Assembly: GCF_900187035.1 (NCBI RefSeq) | Contig: NZ_LT906446.1 | Location: forward strand, 1,364,001-1,428,000 | Reading direction: 5' to 3' | Length of the DNA: 64,000 nt | Origin: Megamonas hypermegale | GTDB lineage: Bacteria; Bacillota; Negativicutes; Selenomonadales; Selenomonadaceae | Shown: positions 26,435 through 37,768 of the stretch, in pieces | Layout: every line of letters starts with the position of its first letter | Position numbering within the stretch: position 1 is the first letter of the stretch | Made by a program: the position numbers and the translations under genes | The notes under the pieces: generated by a model | What the model saw: the letters and a program-made list of their open reading frames with translations, nothing else | Databases searched by the model: none | Told to the model about the DNA's origin: nothing

Positions 26435-29400
26435 TTATTTAGCTTCAGTTGTTACTTCTGCTTCATCTTTTTCATCATCTTCGTCTAATGGTTGAACTTT
26501 GATATTACGATATCTGCTCATACCAGTACCAGCTGGAATGAGTTTACCGATAATAACATTTTCTTTAAGACCGATGAGAGGGTCAACTTTACCTTTAATT
26601 GCTGCATCAGTAAGAACACGAGTTGTTTCTTGGAAGGAAGCAGCAGATAAGAAGGAGTCTGTTGCCAAGGAAGCTTTTGTAATACCGAGAAGAATTGGAC
26701 GAGCTACTGCTGGAAGTCCGCCATCTTCGATAGCTTTAGCATTTGCAGATTCAAAGCTATTGATATCAATATATTCACCTGGTAAGAAATCAGTGTCACC
26801 AGAGTCTTCAATTTTAACTTTATGAAGCATTTGACGAACCATAACTTCAATGTGTTTATCGTTGATACCAACACCTTGTGATTTGTATACTTTCTGTACT
26901 TCATATACAAGGTAACGCTGTGTTTCGCCTAAGCCGCAGATACGTAATATATCATGTGGGTTAACGGAACCTTCAGTGATTTTATCACCCGGTTTAATTT
27001 TATCACCGCTCTTAACAGTGAGACGAGAACCGTATGGAATTAAGTATTCTCTGGATTCGCCATCATCTGGAGTGATAGTTACAACACGCATTTCATTTTC
27101 TTCAGAAACAAGAACAGTACCAGCAATTTCAGCAATAATAGCATGATGTTTTGGTTTTCTTGCTTCGAACAATTCTTCGACACGTGGCAAACCTTGTGTG
27201 ATATCTTCATCACTGGCAACCCCACCGGAGTGGAATGTACGCATTGTGAGCTGTGTACCTGGTTCACCGATAGACTGTGCTGCGATGATACCAACTGCTT
27301 CGCCGACTTCAACTTCATTTGCTGTAGCAAGGTCTTGGCCATAGCATTTGATGCAGACACCAAGCTGAGATTTACATGTGAGTACGCTACGGATTGTAAC
27401 TTTTTCACGAACTTTGCAAATAGCATCAGCCAATTTTGGTGTTACTGTTTCGTTGAGAGAAGCAATCTTTTCACCTGTAGCAGGGTCGATGATATCTTCA
27501 GCCAATACACGACCAACGATACGGTCTTTCAAGGATTCAATGATAGCTGAACCTTCTTTTATAGCTTCAACAGCGATACCACGAACATTATTGTTGCGAA
27601 CTTTTACTTCTTTAGCATCACTATTTAAAACAGCTTCGATATATTCTTCTGTGAGTGGTGTATTTGCTGGGATAATTTCTTTACCAGTGCTATCATAAAC
27701 AGCATCAGTAGTATTTTTACCGAGCATTTCACGCATCATAGATTTTTTGAGTGTCTTACGAACTTGTTCTTCTGGAGCACCAAGAGTGATAACTTCTGTA
27801 GACATGGAGTTAAGACCTTCATAAATAGCAGAACCTTTAAGAACAATTTCACCTACACCATTTTCACCGATAGCTTCGAGTGCTGCTTCATCAAGAGTTG
27901 TATCAGCAGGATAAAGTACGTCATTTGTTTTTGGACTAATAACGTCTTGTGCCAAAATACGACCTTTTAAGCTATCGCCTAATTCTTTAATAGCAGCAAC
28001 GGAAGATGTTGCAAGTTTTGCACGTTCACGAACGAGATTAATACCTACAACGTCACAGTCTTCTTCACGTACAATGACATCTTGCGCAACGTCAACAAGA
28101 CGACGAGTAAGGTAACCAGAGTCAGCCGTTCTAAGAGCTGTATCGGCAAGACCTTTACGTGCACCATGAGAAGAAATAAAGTAATCAGACACTGTAAGAC
28201 CTTCACGGAAGTTAGCTTTGATTGGTAAGTCGATGATTTTACCAGATGGGTCAGCCATAAGACCACGCATACCAGCGAGCTGACGCATCTGCTGTCTGTT
28301 ACCACGGGCACCGGAGTCAGCCATCATGAATATATTATTGAATGTATCCATGTTTGCCATCATGGCATCAGCAACGTCATCTGTAGCATCGCTCCAAAGT
28401 TTGATAACTTTCTTATAACGTTCATCTTCAGTGATAAGACCACGGTTATAGTCACGTTCAACACGGTTAACAACTTTTTCTGTAGCAGCCAAGATTTCTT
28501 TCTTTTCTGGTGGAACGATGATATCGGAGATAGCAACTGTCATACCTGCAAGGCAAGCATAATGATAACCCAAGTTTTTAACGCTATCGATAACTTCAGC
28601 AGTTTTAGAGCTACCAAAAGTATCAAAGCATCTTGCAACAAGTTTACCAAGTTCTTTTTTACCAGTCTTAAATCCGAGATACCACTGACCGCTATTACCA
28701 CCATGAACGATAGCAACTTTAGCATCACTTGCTAAAATAGCTTTAACATGAGTAGCTTCTACAGCCATATCAGCAGGAACAAGTTCTTTGCCTTCGCTAT
28801 CAACGATAGGTTCAGCCATTTTCTTGCCTTTTAAGCTATTTACAATAGCTTCACGCTGTTCTGGTGTATCTGCTTCTAATGAAACTTTTGTTACTTGGTA
28901 GAAATCGCGAATTTCTGGTGGAAGAATTTCGTTGAAAATCATACGACCAAGTGTAGTTTTTACGAGTCCATAACCATCTAAGCGAACTTGAATAAGTGCT
29001 TGTAAATGGAGTTCTTTATGTTGATGAGCTAAAATAGCTTCATTTATACCAGTGAATATTTTTCCTTCACCCTGTGCATTTGGACGAAGAATTGTTAAAT
29101 AATAAGAACCAAGTACCATATCCTGTGTAGGAACGATAATTGGACCACCATCTTTTGGAGCTAAGATATGGTTAGCAGCAAGCATTAAGATACGAGCTTC
29201 TGCTTGTGCTTCAGCAGAAAGTGGTAAGTGAATAGCCATCTGGTCACCATCGAAGTCAGCATTATATGCTGTACAAGCGAGTGGATGAAGTTTTAATGCA
29301 CGACCTTCTGTGAGAACTGGTTCAAATGCCTGAATACCTAAGCGGTGAAGCGTAGGGGCACGGTTTAAGAGTACTGGATGTTCTTTAATAACTTCTTCAA

Positions 29401-30601
29401 GTACATCCCAAACTTCTGGACGAACACGTTCTACCATGCGTTTTGCAGATTTTATATTATGTGCTAAACCAGAGTTTACAAGTTTTTTCATAACGAATGG
29501 TTTGAATAATTCAAGAGCCATTTCTTTTGGTAAACCACACTGATGTAATTTAAGTTCTGGACCAACAACGATAACAGAACGACCAGAATAGTCAACACGT
29601 TTACCAAGAAGGTTCTGACGGAAACGACCTTGTTTACCTTTAAGCATATCACTTAAAGATTTAAGAGGACGATTGCCAGGGCCAGTTACAGCACGACCAC
29701 GACGACCATTATCAATAAGTGCATCAACAGCTTCTTGAAGCATACGTTTTTCATTACGAACAATAATATCTGGTGCACCTAATTCTAAAAGACGTTTTAA
29801 ACGATTGTTACGATTGATAACACGACGGTATAAATCGTTAAGGTCAGATGTTGCAAAACGACCACCATCAAGTTGAACCATTGGACGTAATTCCGGTGGA
29901 ATAACCGGAACTACATCTAAAATCATCCATGAAGGTTTATTACCAGATTTGCGGAAGGCTTCTACTACTTCTAAACGACGAATAGCACGAACTTTACGTT
30001 GACCGCTAGATGTACGAAGTTCTTCACGCAATTCTTTATTCATTTTATCGAGGTCTAATTCTTCTAAAAGCTGTTTTACAGCTTCAGCACCCATGCCTAC
30101 TTTAAAAGTATTACCGTATTTGTTATAGCATTCACGGTATTCATTTTCAGATAAAAGCTGTTTCTTAATAAGAGGCGTATTGCCTGGGTCAAGCACTATA
30201 TATGAAGCAAAGTACAATACTTTTTCCAAAGAACGAGGTGAAATATCAAGAATAAGACCCATACGACTTGGAATGCCCTTGAAATACCAAATATGAGATA
30301 CTGGAGCAGCAAGTTCTATATGTCCCATACGTTCACGACGTACTTTTGCACGAGTTACTTCAACACCACAACGGTCGCAGATAATACCTTTATAACGGAT
30401 ACGTTTGTACTTACCGCAGTGGCATTCCCAATCGCGTGTTGGACCAAAAATTCTTTCACAGAATAAGCCATCTCTTTCTGGCTTTAATGTACGATAATTG
30501 ATAGTTTCCGGTTTTTTTACTTCACCGTAAGACCATTCACGTATTTTTTCTGGAGAAGCGAGTCCTATACGCATTGAATCAAAATTGTTTACATCTAACA
30601 A
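26435..30601 (-). CDS. rpoC: RNA polymerase subunit beta-prime
   Basis: Catalytic subunit of RNA polymerase, 1388 residues. Near the N-terminus is the zinc-binding [20 protein letters not shown] (about residues 60-79). The Mg-binding [15 protein letters not shown] is near residue 455, and the second zinc cluster ([13 protein letters not shown]) lies near residue 1070. The length exceeds that of Bacillus RpoC (about 1200) because of lineage insertions with repeated motifs such as [12 protein letters not shown] and [11 protein letters not shown]. The start is TTG at 30601 behind GGGAG. It follows rpoB after 62 nt and ends with a short acidic tail. Confidence 0.97.
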   Translation of the reverse strand: MLDVNNFDSMRIGLASPEKIREWSYGEVKKPETINYRTLKPERDGLFCERIFGPTRDWECHCGKYKRIRYKGIICDRCGVEVTRAKVRRERMGHIELAAPVSHIWYFKGIPSRMGLILDISPRSLEKVLYFASYIVLDPGNTPLIKKQLLSENEYRECYNKYGNTFKVGMGAEAVKQLLEELDLDKMNKELREELRTSSGQRKVRAIRRLEVVEAFRKSGNKPSWMILDVVPVIPPELRPMVQLDGGRFATSDLNDLYRRVINRNNRLKRLLELGAPDIIVRNEKRMLQEAVDALIDNGRRGRAVTGPGNRPLKSLSDMLKGKQGRFRQNLLGKRVDYSGRSVIVVGPELKLHQCGLPKEMALELFKPFVMKKLVNSGLAHNIKSAKRMVERVRPEVWDVLEEVIKEHPVLLNRAPTLHRLGIQAFEPVLTEGRALKLHPLACTAYNADFDGDQMAIHLPLSAEAQAEARILMLAANHILAPKDGGPIIVPTQDMVLGSYYLTILRPNAQGEGKIFTGINEAILAHQHKELHLQALIQVRLDGYGLVKTTLGRMIFNEILPPEIRDFYQVTKVSLEADTPEQREAIVNSLKGKKMAEPIVDSEGKELVPADMAVEATHVKAILASDAKVAIVHGGNSGQWYLGFKTGKKELGKLVARCFDTFGSSKTAEVIDSVKNLGYHYACLAGMTVAISDIIVPPEKKEILAATEKVVNRVERDYNRGLITEDERYKKVIKLWSDATDDVADAMMANMDTFNNIFMMADSGARGNRQQMRQLAGMRGLMADPSGKIIDLPIKANFREGLTVSDYFISSHGARKGLADTALRTADSGYLTRRLVDVAQDVIVREEDCDVVGINLVRERAKLATSSVAAIKELGDSLKGRILAQDVISPKTNDVLYPADTTLDEAALEAIGENGVGEIVLKGSAIYEGLNSMSTEVITLGAPEEQVRKTLKKSMMREMLGKNTTDAVYDSTGKEIIPANTPLTEEYIEAVLNSDAKEVKVRNNNVRGIAVEAIKEGSAIIESLKDRIVGRVLAEDIIDPATGEKIASLNETVTPKLADAICKVREKVTIRSVLTCKSQLGVCIKCYGQDLATANEVEVGEAVGIIAAQSIGEPGTQLTMRTFHSGGVASDEDITQGLPRVEELFEARKPKHHAIIAEIAGTVLVSEENEMRVVTITPDDGESREYLIPYGSRLTVKSGDKIKPGDKITEGSVNPHDILRICGLGETQRYLVYEVQKVYKSQGVGINDKHIEVMVRQMLHKVKIEDSGDTDFLPGEYIDINSFESANAKAIEDGGLPAVARPILLGITKASLATDSFLSAASFQETTRVLTDAAIKGKVDPLIGLKENVIIGKLIPAGTGMSRYRNIKVQPLDEDDEKDEAEVTTEAK

Positions 30602-30663
30602 GGGGCTGTCACTCCCTTTCTCTAATTTCAGCCTTGTATCTATAATAATCGTTCAAATTCAGA

Positions 30664-33600
30664 TTATTTATCAAAATCATCATCTGTATCAAAATTACCT
30701 AAATGAGCGATAATGTCATCATCATCCATGTCATTATCTGCATCATTATTATTATCAGTTGTGTAATCATCATCAACTGTATTTTCATTGGAAACTTCGT
30801 CTGTATTAACAGCTTGTCCATATGATTCTTTAGCAGCTGTAGCATCCATACCAAGTTCTTTTGCTGTTTCTTCATTATTGATATCATCATCAGTATCGTT
30901 AATCATGATTTCTTGTGCATCTTCTGAAAGCACTTTGATATCAAGACCAATACTTTGTAATTCTTTAATCAATACTTTGAAGGATTCAGGTACACCTGGT
31001 TCTGGAATGTTTTCACCTTTAACGATGGCTTCATAAGTTTTTACACGACCAACAACATCATCGGATTTAACTGTCAATATTTCTTGAAGTGTATAAGCTG
31101 CGCCATATGCTTCAAGTGCCCAAACTTCCATTTCCCCGAAACGCTGACCACCGAACTGAGCTTTACCACCTAATGGTTGCTGAGTTACAAGTGAGTATGG
31201 GCCTGTGGAACGTGCATGGATTTTATCATCAACGAGATGATGTAATTTAAGCATATACACGCAACCAACAGTAACTGGATTTTCAAATGGTTCACCAGTA
31301 CGTCCATCATATAAAATAGTTTTACCATTTTCGGAGAAACCAGAAGCTTTGAGTGTTTCAAATACTTCATCACCTTTAGCACCATCGAATACTGGTGTTG
31401 CGATGTGAATACCAGCAACATCTGGTTTTGGCATTCCATATTTATCAAAATCATAGCCAATAGCACGCAAACGTTTTTCAACTGTTGGATCGCCAGCTTT
31501 AATCTGCATACCGAGTTCACGAACTGCCATACCAAGATGAGTTTCGAGAACCTGACCGATATTCATACGAGAAGGCACGCCTAATGGGTTGAGCACGATA
31601 TTAACTGGTGTACCATCTGGTAAGAATGGCATATCTTCTTCACGCATAACACGGGAAACAACCCCTTTGTTACCATGACGACCAGCCATTTTATCGCCGA
31701 CAGAAATCTTACGTTTCTGAGCAATATATACACGAACGAGTTCGTTTACACCAGCTGGCAATTCATCATTATGAGCGCGCGTAAAGATTTTTACATCGAC
31801 AATGCGTCCAGATTCACCGTGTGGTACACGAAGAGATGTATCACGAACTTCACGTGCTTTTTCACCGAAAATAGCACGAAGTAATCTTTCTTCTGCCGTG
31901 AGTTCTGTTTCACCTTTTGGTGTAACTTTACCAACTAAGATATCACCTGCACGAACTTCTGCACCGATACGAATAATACCATCAGCATCGAGGTCTTTAA
32001 GCGCATCTTCTGCTACGTTTGGAATGTCCTGAGTGATTTCTTCTGGTCCGAGTTTTGTATCACGAGCGGAGCATTCATATTCTTCAATATGAATGGAAGT
32101 ATATATATCTTCTTTTACAAGTTTTTCACTGAGCAAAATAGCGTCTTCGTAGTTATAACCTTCCCATGGCATATAAGCTACGATTACGTTATAACCAAGT
32201 GCAAGTTCACCATGGTCTGTTGCTGGACCGTCTGCAATTGGTTCTTTTGCTTCTACATGGTCGCCTTTATAAACAATTGGCACCTGATTTATGCAAGTTC
32301 CTTGGTTGGAACGCATGTATTTTTGTAATTTATAATGGTCGATTTCGCCTGTTTCATCAGCGCGAACTTCGATAAAGTCAGCTGTAGCACGTACAACTTC
32401 ACCTGCATGTTTAGCAAGTATCATAACACCGGAGTCACATGCTGCTTTATATTCCATACCAGTACCAACGAGTGGAGCCTGTGTTCTGAAAAGTGGAACA
32501 GCCTGACGTTGCATGTTCGCACCCATGAGTGCACGGTTCGCGTCATCGTTTTCGAGGAATGGTATCATAGCTGTTGCGATGGATACGATTTGTTTTGGCG
32601 AAACGTCCATGTAATCAACGCTGTTAGCATCAACAAGCATTGTTTCTTCATGAACACGCGCTGTTACACGGCTAGCTTTAAACCAGTTGTTTTCATCAAG
32701 TGGTTCATTGGCTTGTGCAATTACTAAATCGTCTTCTTCATCGGCTGTTAAATAACGAACTTCATTTGTTACAACTTTATTTACTTTATCAACTTTACGA
32801 TATGGAGTTTCCATAAAGCCAAATTCATTGATACGAGCATAAGTTGCAAGTGAACCGATAAGACCGATGTTTGGACCTTCTGGTGTTTCAATAGGACACA
32901 TACGACCGTAGTGAGAGTTGTGTACGTCACGTACTTCGAACCCTGCACGTTCACGGCTAAGACCACCAGGACCAAGTGCGGATAAACGACGTTTATGTGT
33001 AAGTTCGCTAAGTGGATTGTTTTGGTCCATAAACTGAGATAACTGGCTAGAACCAAAGAATTCTTTGATTGCAGCTACAACAGGACGAATATTTACAAGT
33101 GCTTGTGCTGTAATAACATCATTATCCTGTGTATTCATACGTTCTCTGATTACACGTTCCATACGGGAAAGACCAATACGGAATTGATTTTGTAAAAGTT
33201 CTCCAACAGAACGTATACGACGGTTACCTAAATGGTCGATATCATCTTTATGACCATGACCATCCATCAAATTTAATAAATAGCTTATGGAAGCAATAAT
33301 ATCATTAACAGTAATCGTACGATGACTATATGGTAAAGTACGTGAACAAATCATCTTAATACGATTATCATTTTTATCTTTAATATAAACAATAGCTGGT
33401 TCGTCTTCTCCAAAAATTGCAGCTTCCTGTTCTACAGTAATATTTTCTACCATAGAAGATTCTATAATTACATCGGCAGGAACAAGAACTTCACCTGTTT
33501 CTTTATCAACAAGTGGCTCAGCTAATTTTTTACCTAAAATACGACGTTTCCAACCCAATTTTTTAGTAAGTTTATAACGACCTACTGTAGCTAAATCATA

Positions 33601-34386
33601 ACGTTTTGGGTCAAATAAGAGTTGCTCTAAAAGTTGTTTAGCATTATCTACTGTTGGCGGGTCACCTGGACGCTGTCTTTTATAGATTTCAACTAAACCT
33701 TCTTCTTTTGTTACTGTAGTATCACGGTCAATAGTGTTTCTAATGCGTTCATCATTATCAAATAAAGACAAAATAGCATCATTTGTACCATAACCCAAAG
33801 CACGAATTAATACTGTAGCTGGCAACTTACGATTGCGGTCAAGGCGAACAGAAATAACATCATTTAAATCTGTTTCAAACTCTATCCATGCACCGCGGTT
33901 AGGAATAACCGTAGTATTATAAAGTCTTTTTCCTGTAGGGTCTATATTTTCACTATAATAAGCCCCTGGTGAACGAACGAGCTGACTTACAATAACACGT
34001 TCTGCACCATTGATAATGAATGTACCTGTTTCTGTCATGAGTGGGAAATCACCCATGAAAAGTTCCTGTTTCTTTACTTCTCCGGTATCATTGTTAACCA
34101 GGCACACCTTAACACGTAAAGGCGCAGCGTAAGTAACATCACGTTCTTTACATTCATCAATATCATATTTTGGTTTTCCTAAAGAAAAACCTTCAAACGA
34201 CAAAGAAAGATTTCCAGTAAATCCCTGAATAGGAGAAATATCATGGAAAATTTCCTGTAAGCCTTCCTTCATAAACCAATCATAAGAATTTCTCTGGATA
34301 TCCAGAAGATGAGGCATATCCATAACCTCTTTGATTTTGGCATAGCTATACCTGGTCCGTTTACCAACTGAGACAGGATTGAACAT
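30664..34386 (-). CDS. rpoB: RNA polymerase subunit beta
   Basis: Second catalytic subunit of RNA polymerase, target of rifamycins. The ATG at 34386 follows GAGGGGTG by 9 nt, giving 1240 residues starting [12 protein letters not shown]. An upstream GTG abuts the SD. The rifampicin pocket ([20 protein letters not shown] then [17 protein letters not shown]) is of the sensitive consensus type. [13 protein letters not shown] and the C-terminal [24 protein letters not shown] are intact. Beyond the normal end there is a tail of about 75 residues rich in Asp, Asn and Glu. It is not preceded by rplJL here. Instead it has its own promoter and long leader. Confidence 0.97.
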   Translation of the reverse strand: MFNPVSVGKRTRYSYAKIKEVMDMPHLLDIQRNSYDWFMKEGLQEIFHDISPIQGFTGNLSLSFEGFSLGKPKYDIDECKERDVTYAAPLRVKVCLVNNDTGEVKKQELFMGDFPLMTETGTFIINGAERVIVSQLVRSPGAYYSENIDPTGKRLYNTTVIPNRGAWIEFETDLNDVISVRLDRNRKLPATVLIRALGYGTNDAILSLFDNDERIRNTIDRDTTVTKEEGLVEIYKRQRPGDPPTVDNAKQLLEQLLFDPKRYDLATVGRYKLTKKLGWKRRILGKKLAEPLVDKETGEVLVPADVIIESSMVENITVEQEAAIFGEDEPAIVYIKDKNDNRIKMICSRTLPYSHRTITVNDIIASISYLLNLMDGHGHKDDIDHLGNRRIRSVGELLQNQFRIGLSRMERVIRERMNTQDNDVITAQALVNIRPVVAAIKEFFGSSQLSQFMDQNNPLSELTHKRRLSALGPGGLSRERAGFEVRDVHNSHYGRMCPIETPEGPNIGLIGSLATYARINEFGFMETPYRKVDKVNKVVTNEVRYLTADEEDDLVIAQANEPLDENNWFKASRVTARVHEETMLVDANSVDYMDVSPKQIVSIATAMIPFLENDDANRALMGANMQRQAVPLFRTQAPLVGTGMEYKAACDSGVMILAKHAGEVVRATADFIEVRADETGEIDHYKLQKYMRSNQGTCINQVPIVYKGDHVEAKEPIADGPATDHGELALGYNVIVAYMPWEGYNYEDAILLSEKLVKEDIYTSIHIEEYECSARDTKLGPEEITQDIPNVAEDALKDLDADGIIRIGAEVRAGDILVGKVTPKGETELTAEERLLRAIFGEKAREVRDTSLRVPHGESGRIVDVKIFTRAHNDELPAGVNELVRVYIAQKRKISVGDKMAGRHGNKGVVSRVMREEDMPFLPDGTPVNIVLNPLGVPSRMNIGQVLETHLGMAVRELGMQIKAGDPTVEKRLRAIGYDFDKYGMPKPDVAGIHIATPVFDGAKGDEVFETLKASGFSENGKTILYDGRTGEPFENPVTVGCVYMLKLHHLVDDKIHARSTGPYSLVTQQPLGGKAQFGGQRFGEMEVWALEAYGAAYTLQEILTVKSDDVVGRVKTYEAIVKGENIPEPGVPESFKVLIKELQSIGLDIKVLSEDAQEIMINDTDDDINNEETAKELGMDATAAKESYGQAVNTDEVSNENTVDDDYTTDNNNDADNDMDDDDIIAHLGNFDTDDDFDK

Positions 34387-34472
34387 TAAAATCTTCACCC
34401 CTCAAACCGAATTGAAACTAATTAAAATATGTGAATGTTGTATAAGAAATATCTTCTATTAACGCTAAAAAG

Positions 34473-34503
34473 GCAAGGCACTTTTTCTTTTTAAAGACCT
34501 TGC
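34473..34503 (-). terminator. Terminator-like hairpin in the rpoB leader (possible attenuator)
   Basis: GCAAGG / CCTTGC with a further weak inner stem (G-U and A-U pairs, one mismatch), followed on the minus strand by CTTTTTAGCG. It begins 1 nt after the stop codon of the 7-codon frame at 34505-34528 and lies about 90 nt before rpoB. Confidence 0.55.
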
Positions 34504-34504
34504 T

Positions 34505-34528
34505 TTATAATTGCCAAAGATATTCCAT
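34505..34528 (-). CDS. Possible 7-residue leader peptide of rpoB
   Basis: ATG at 34528 with GAGGTG 6 nt upstream encodes MEYLWQL and then TAA. An overlapping frame from ATG at 34542 to TAG at 34465 (25 residues, very basic, SD AGGAG at short spacing) would be read through the hairpin. Either one could couple translation to the hairpin at 34473-34503. The support is SD quality and position only, since so short a frame has no coding statistics. Confidence 0.3.
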   Translation of the reverse strand: MEYLWQL

Positions 34529-34744
34529 TTTGTACACCTCATTCACTCCTAAAAATATATAAAGTCATAGAATTAAATCTACAACATTAATCAAGGATAT
34601 TTACTTGATGACATACTTTTTTGCTGGGCTTATGTCCATCCCCAAAGATTATTTTAACACAATAATCTAATAAAAAACATATAGTTTTTTGCTTCTGTAC
34701 AAAGACTCGTCTTAGCTAATTCTTCATACGTCTGGTAATAAAAA

Positions 34745-34773
34745 ATTCTATCAAAAAAAATCAAATTTGTCAA
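34745..34773 (-). promoter_or_regulatory. Promoter of rpoBC
   Basis: TTGACA (34768-34773), 17-nt spacer, TAGAAT (34745-34750). Strong sigma-A type, just downstream of the transporter terminator. Confidence 0.9.
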
Positions 34774-34783
34774 CCTAAAAAAC

Positions 34784-34808
34784 ATAGCTCAGATATATTC
34801 TGAGCTAT
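34784..34808 (-). terminator. Terminator after the amino-acid ABC operon
   Basis: ATAGCTCAGA / TCTGAGCTAT, 10-bp stem and 5-nt loop, followed by GTTTTTTAGG on the minus strand. Confidence 0.9.
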
Positions 34809-34825
34809 TTTATTAGGATTTTTCA

Positions 34826-35545
34826 TTATAAAATTTTGGACAAGAATAATTTTGTACGTTCTTGCTTAGGATTTTCAAAAATTTCTTTTGGAGTACCTTC
34901 TTCTATAATACGACCTTCATCAACAAATAATACGCGGTCACCTACTTCACGAGCAAAACCCATTTCATGTGTTACAACAACCATTGTCATGCCTTGTTGT
35001 GCCAATTTTTTCATAACATCTAAAACTTCTGTAACCATTTCTGGGTCAAGTGCTGAAGTTGGTTCATCAAAAAGCATAACTTTAGGCTTCATAGCAAGAG
35101 CACGAGCAATAGCAACACGTTGCTGTTGACCACCAGAAAGCTGACTTGGATAAGCTGAGGCTTTTTCTTTTAATCCAACACGTTGTAATAAATCCATTGC
35201 TGTTTCTACTGCTTCTTTTTTAGAAATTTTACGTACTTTCATTGGCGCAAGTGTGATATTTTCAAGCACAGTCATATGTGGGAACAAATTAAAACGTTGA
35301 AATACCATGCCAATATTTTCACGAATTTTATTAATGTCAGCATGTTTATCAAGTTTCATATTATCCACAGTAATATCTCCACTTGTTGGTTCTTCTAAAT
35401 AATTCATACAACGAAGTAAAGTAGATTTACCTGAACCACTTGGACCTATAATAACTACTACTTCTTTTTCTGCTATGGAAACATCTACACCTTTTAATAC
35501 TTCTACATGTCCAAAAGATTTATGCAGATTTTTAATTTCTATCAT
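34826..35545 (-). CDS. Polar amino-acid ABC transporter, ATPase
   Basis: GlnQ-type ATPase that drives uptake of a polar amino acid through the adjacent permease. The 239-residue protein has Walker [11 protein letters not shown]-loop FQRFNLFPH, signature [15 protein letters not shown], Walker [13 protein letters not shown] and H-loop [10 protein letters not shown]. The ATG at 35545 follows GGAGG by 10 nt, and a TTG one codon earlier is also possible. The start overlaps the permease stop by 14 nt. Substrate (glutamine, glutamate, arginine or cystine) cannot be decided. Confidence 0.94.
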   Translation of the reverse strand: MIEIKNLHKSFGHVEVLKGVDVSIAEKEVVVIIGPSGSGKSTLLRCMNYLEEPTSGDITVDNMKLDKHADINKIRENIGMVFQRFNLFPHMTVLENITLAPMKVRKISKKEAVETAMDLLQRVGLKEKASAYPSQLSGGQQQRVAIARALAMKPKVMLFDEPTSALDPEMVTEVLDVMKKLAQQGMTMVVVTHEMGFAREVGDRVLFVDEGRIIEEGTPKEIFENPKQERTKLFLSKIL

Positions 35546-36197
35546 CAATTTGGTACCTCCGTTCTAAATATGCCACAAAACGAGAAATCGATAATGTCAT
35601 TACTAAATAAATTAAAGCAACACAAACCCAAATTTCTAATGAAGCATATGTTCTAGCGATAACTAACTGACCACGACGTGTCAATTCTTCAAAACCAATA
35701 ACTGATACTAATGATGAATCTTTTAATAAAGCAATAAATTCATTACCTAATGGTGGTATTACACGTTTAAAAGCTTGCGGAATAATTATATATCGCATTG
35801 TTTGAAACCATGACAAACCTAAAGAACGACCAGCTTCCATCTGTCCATTATCTATAGATTGTATACCTGCTCTGAAAATTTCAGCTACATACGCACCACT
35901 ATTAATACTACAAGCAGCAATAGCAGCTACAAATGGATTCATTTTTATACCTGTCAAAACTGGCAAAGCAAAATATATCAAGAAAATTTGTACCAACAAT
36001 GGAGTTCCACGTAAAAAATCAACATAAATAGCTGCTAACCATTTAACTATTTTTATTTTACTAATACGAGCAACACCAACAAATAAACCAATAATAATAC
36101 CAATTGCTACACTAAGTGCTGTAATTTGAATTGTAAAAATAGCACCTTCAATAAGTAATGGAAAAGCATTGATAATAATATCAAATTTAAAATCCAA
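35532..36197 (-). CDS. Polar amino-acid ABC transporter, permease
   Basis: HisM/GlnP-type membrane subunit with about five spans. It carries the EAA loop [22 protein letters not shown] and the preceding [19 protein letters not shown] segment. The TTG at 36197 is chosen because GAGGAGG lies 8 nt upstream and the resulting 221 residues fit the family. The longer frame to 36263 would be translated from the terminator stem. It lies between the binding-protein gene and the ATPase gene. Confidence 0.93.
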   Translation of the reverse strand: MDFKFDIIINAFPLLIEGAIFTIQITALSVAIGIIIGLFVGVARISKIKIVKWLAAIYVDFLRGTPLLVQIFLIYFALPVLTGIKMNPFVAAIAACSINSGAYVAEIFRAGIQSIDNGQMEAGRSLGLSWFQTMRYIIIPQAFKRVIPPLGNEFIALLKDSSLVSVIGFEELTRRGQLVIARTYASLEIWVCVALIYLVMTLSISRFVAYLERRYQIDDRN

Positions 36198-36233
36198 AAA
36201 TAAAACCTCCTCACTTTCTTCTATTATAGAAAA

Positions 36234-36260
36234 AGGACACTGACCACCAGACAGTGTCCT
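36234..36260 (-). terminator. Internal (leaky) terminator between binding protein and permease
   Basis: AGGACACTG / CAGTGTCCT, 9-bp stem and 9-nt loop, followed by TTTTCTATAATAG. It probably lowers expression of the membrane parts relative to the binding protein. Confidence 0.75.
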
Positions 36261-36290
36261 CATAGGTTACTATGTCAAATACACAATCTA

Positions 36291-37082
36291 TTATTTAGCA
36301 GGTTTTGTACCAAACCATTTTTCATAGATTTTGTCATATTCACCATTTTCTTTAAGTGTTTTTAATGCTGCATCTACTTTTTCTTTTAATTCTGTATTGC
36401 CTTTTTTCATTGCAAAACCATATTCTTCAGAAGTAAGTTTATCATCTAAACGTTTTACATCAGTATCTTTAGTTTTAGCAATGTAATAATCATTTACAGG
36501 AAGGTCATTGATAACAGCATCAACATTACCTGCTTTTAATTCCATGAATGTATCAGCAGAACTATTTAAAGCTTTTACATCAGCACCTTCAATTTTTTGT
36601 GCTTCTTCCATGCTAGTTGTACCAATTTGTACAGCAATTTTTTTACCTTTCAAATCAGCAAAACCTTTGATATCATTATTATCTTTTGGCACAACAATAG
36701 TAAGACCAGAAGTATAATAAGGATCAGAGAATTCTACCTGACCTTTACGTTCGTCATTAATAGTCATACCAGAAGCGATTATATCAATATTACCAGATTC
36801 CATAGCAGGAATTAAACCATCAAAGTTAACATTCTGAATTTCAGCTGTATAACCCATTTCTTTAGCTACAGCTCTGATTAAATCCATATCAAAACCTTGA
36901 TATTCAGTACTACCATTTTCATCTTGGAATTCAAATGGAGCAAAATCTGCATTCGTACCAACACGTAATACTTTTTCATCACTTGAAGCTGCCTTATCAG
37001 AACCACTCTGTCCACAGCCAGCAAAAAGTGCACTTACAGCGAACATACAAAGAGCACATAAAGTTAATAATTTTTTACTCAT
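36291..37082 (-). CDS. Polar amino-acid ABC transporter, substrate-binding lipoprotein
   Basis: Family 3 extracellular solute-binding protein of 263 residues. A lipoprotein signal ends in LFAG-C with Cys23 as the lipidated residue, so it is tethered to a membrane. The domain starts LRVGTNADFAPFEFQDENG, and contains GFDMDLIRAVAKEMGY, the SGMTINDERKGQVEFSDPYY signature, and GKKIAVQIGTTSMEEA. SD GAAAGGAAG precedes the ATG. It heads the operon. No convincing promoter was seen in the 58 nt between it and the upstream terminator. Confidence 0.94.
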   Translation of the reverse strand: MSKKLLTLCALCMFAVSALFAGCGQSGSDKAASSDEKVLRVGTNADFAPFEFQDENGSTEYQGFDMDLIRAVAKEMGYTAEIQNVNFDGLIPAMESGNIDIIASGMTINDERKGQVEFSDPYYTSGLTIVVPKDNNDIKGFADLKGKKIAVQIGTTSMEEAQKIEGADVKALNSSADTFMELKAGNVDAVINDLPVNDYYIAKTKDTDVKRLDDKLTSEEYGFAMKKGNTELKEKVDAALKTLKENGEYDKIYEKWFGTKPAK

Positions 37083-37140
37083 TATGTAACTTCCTTTCTT
37101 TTTTATATTAATAAATTATTATTGCATTTAACCTTAAAAA

Positions 37141-37162
37141 AGGCTCGGAAATTTCCGAGCCT
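37141..37162 (-). terminator. Terminator after the zinc-ribbon gene
   Basis: A 22-nt palindrome (AGGCTCGG, AAATTT loop, CCGAGCCT) followed by TTTTTTAAGG on the minus strand. Confidence 0.9.
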
Positions 37163-37181
37163 CCTTGCCGGTTAAGACAAA

Positions 37182-37469
37182 TTATTTATTACGTTTAGCA
37201 TTAAAACAGTCACGGCAATAAACAGGACGATCTCCTTTTGGTTCAAAAGGAACCTGTGTTTCTTTTCCGCATTCAGCACATATTACAGTGTACATTTGAC
37301 GTTGCTGTCCTTCGCCATTACGTTCACGACGTCTTTTATCACGGCATTCATGGCAACGTGCCGGTTCATTTTTAAATCCTTTTTCAGCATAAAAAGCTTG
37401 TTCACCTGCACTAAAAACAAACTCTTTGCCACAATCTTTACATACTAATGTTTTGTCTTGAAAATCCAT
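37182..37469 (-). CDS. Double zinc-ribbon protein
   Basis: A 95-residue basic protein with four CxxC pairs forming two probable zinc sites: C10-x2-C13 with C39-x2-C42, and C64-x2-C67 with C84-x2-C87. It matches the zf-trcl type of short 'probable zinc-binding' proteins (VCKDCGKEFVFSAGEQAFY start). The function of this family is not established. A role in nucleic-acid binding is only an inference from the Arg-rich middle (RDKRRRERN). It is monocistronic with its own good promoter and terminator. Confidence 0.88.
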   Translation of the reverse strand: MDFQDKTLVCKDCGKEFVFSAGEQAFYAEKGFKNEPARCHECRDKRRRERNGEGQQRQMYTVICAECGKETQVPFEPKGDRPVYCRDCFNAKRNK

Positions 37470-37561
37470 TTAGAAAACTCCTTAAGGTTCATTTAAGCCA
37501 AGCCGTTTTATCCAGAAGCACATGATTCTACGTCAGAACAAAAAAGCTGTTTACTGCTTTT

Positions 37562-37590
37562 AGTATAAGTGTTTATCAATTAAAAATCAA
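37562..37590 (-). promoter_or_regulatory. Promoter of the zinc-ribbon gene
   Basis: TTGATT (37585-37590), 17-nt spacer, TATACT (37562-37567). It gives a leader of about 85 nt. Confidence 0.8.
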
Positions 37591-37688
37591 GCAAAATTTA
37601 TTTTATAAATTGTATAATTCTCGAAAAAAACGCCTTAGTTTTTGAATTATTATACGATATATTTATAAATATTAATACAAATTGAAAA

Positions 37689-37717
37689 TTGAAAACATGC
37701 CTTATATTTGTTATACT
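37689..37717 (+). promoter_or_regulatory. Promoter of the LCP gene
   Basis: TTGAAA (37689-37694), 17-nt spacer, TATACT (37712-37717), divergent from the zinc-ribbon promoter. The stretch between the two promoters shows nothing else recognisable. Confidence 0.82.
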
Positions 37718-37768
37718 AACTAAGTTAATAAAATTAGCTTACCTTATATTATTTAGGAGTTTTTTATC

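Larger units (their letters stand above)
34387..34744 (-). other. Long rpoB leader
   Basis: About 350 nt separate the predicted transcription start (near 34738) from the rpoB ATG. The leader holds short reading frames at 34465-34542 and 34505-34528, a terminator-like hairpin at 34473-34503, and a GACATA / TATGTC dyad around 34620-34650. No ribosomal-protein gene is present in it. Confidence 0.65.

Noticed and set aside
34387-34744. rplJ/rplL genes or an L10 leader in front of rpoB
   Set aside because: No ribosomal-protein frame exists in this stretch. The L10-binding kink-turn could not be recognised.
35532-36263. Longer N-terminus of the amino-acid permease
   Set aside because: The extra 22 codons translate the terminator stem and precede the strong SD at 36206-36212.
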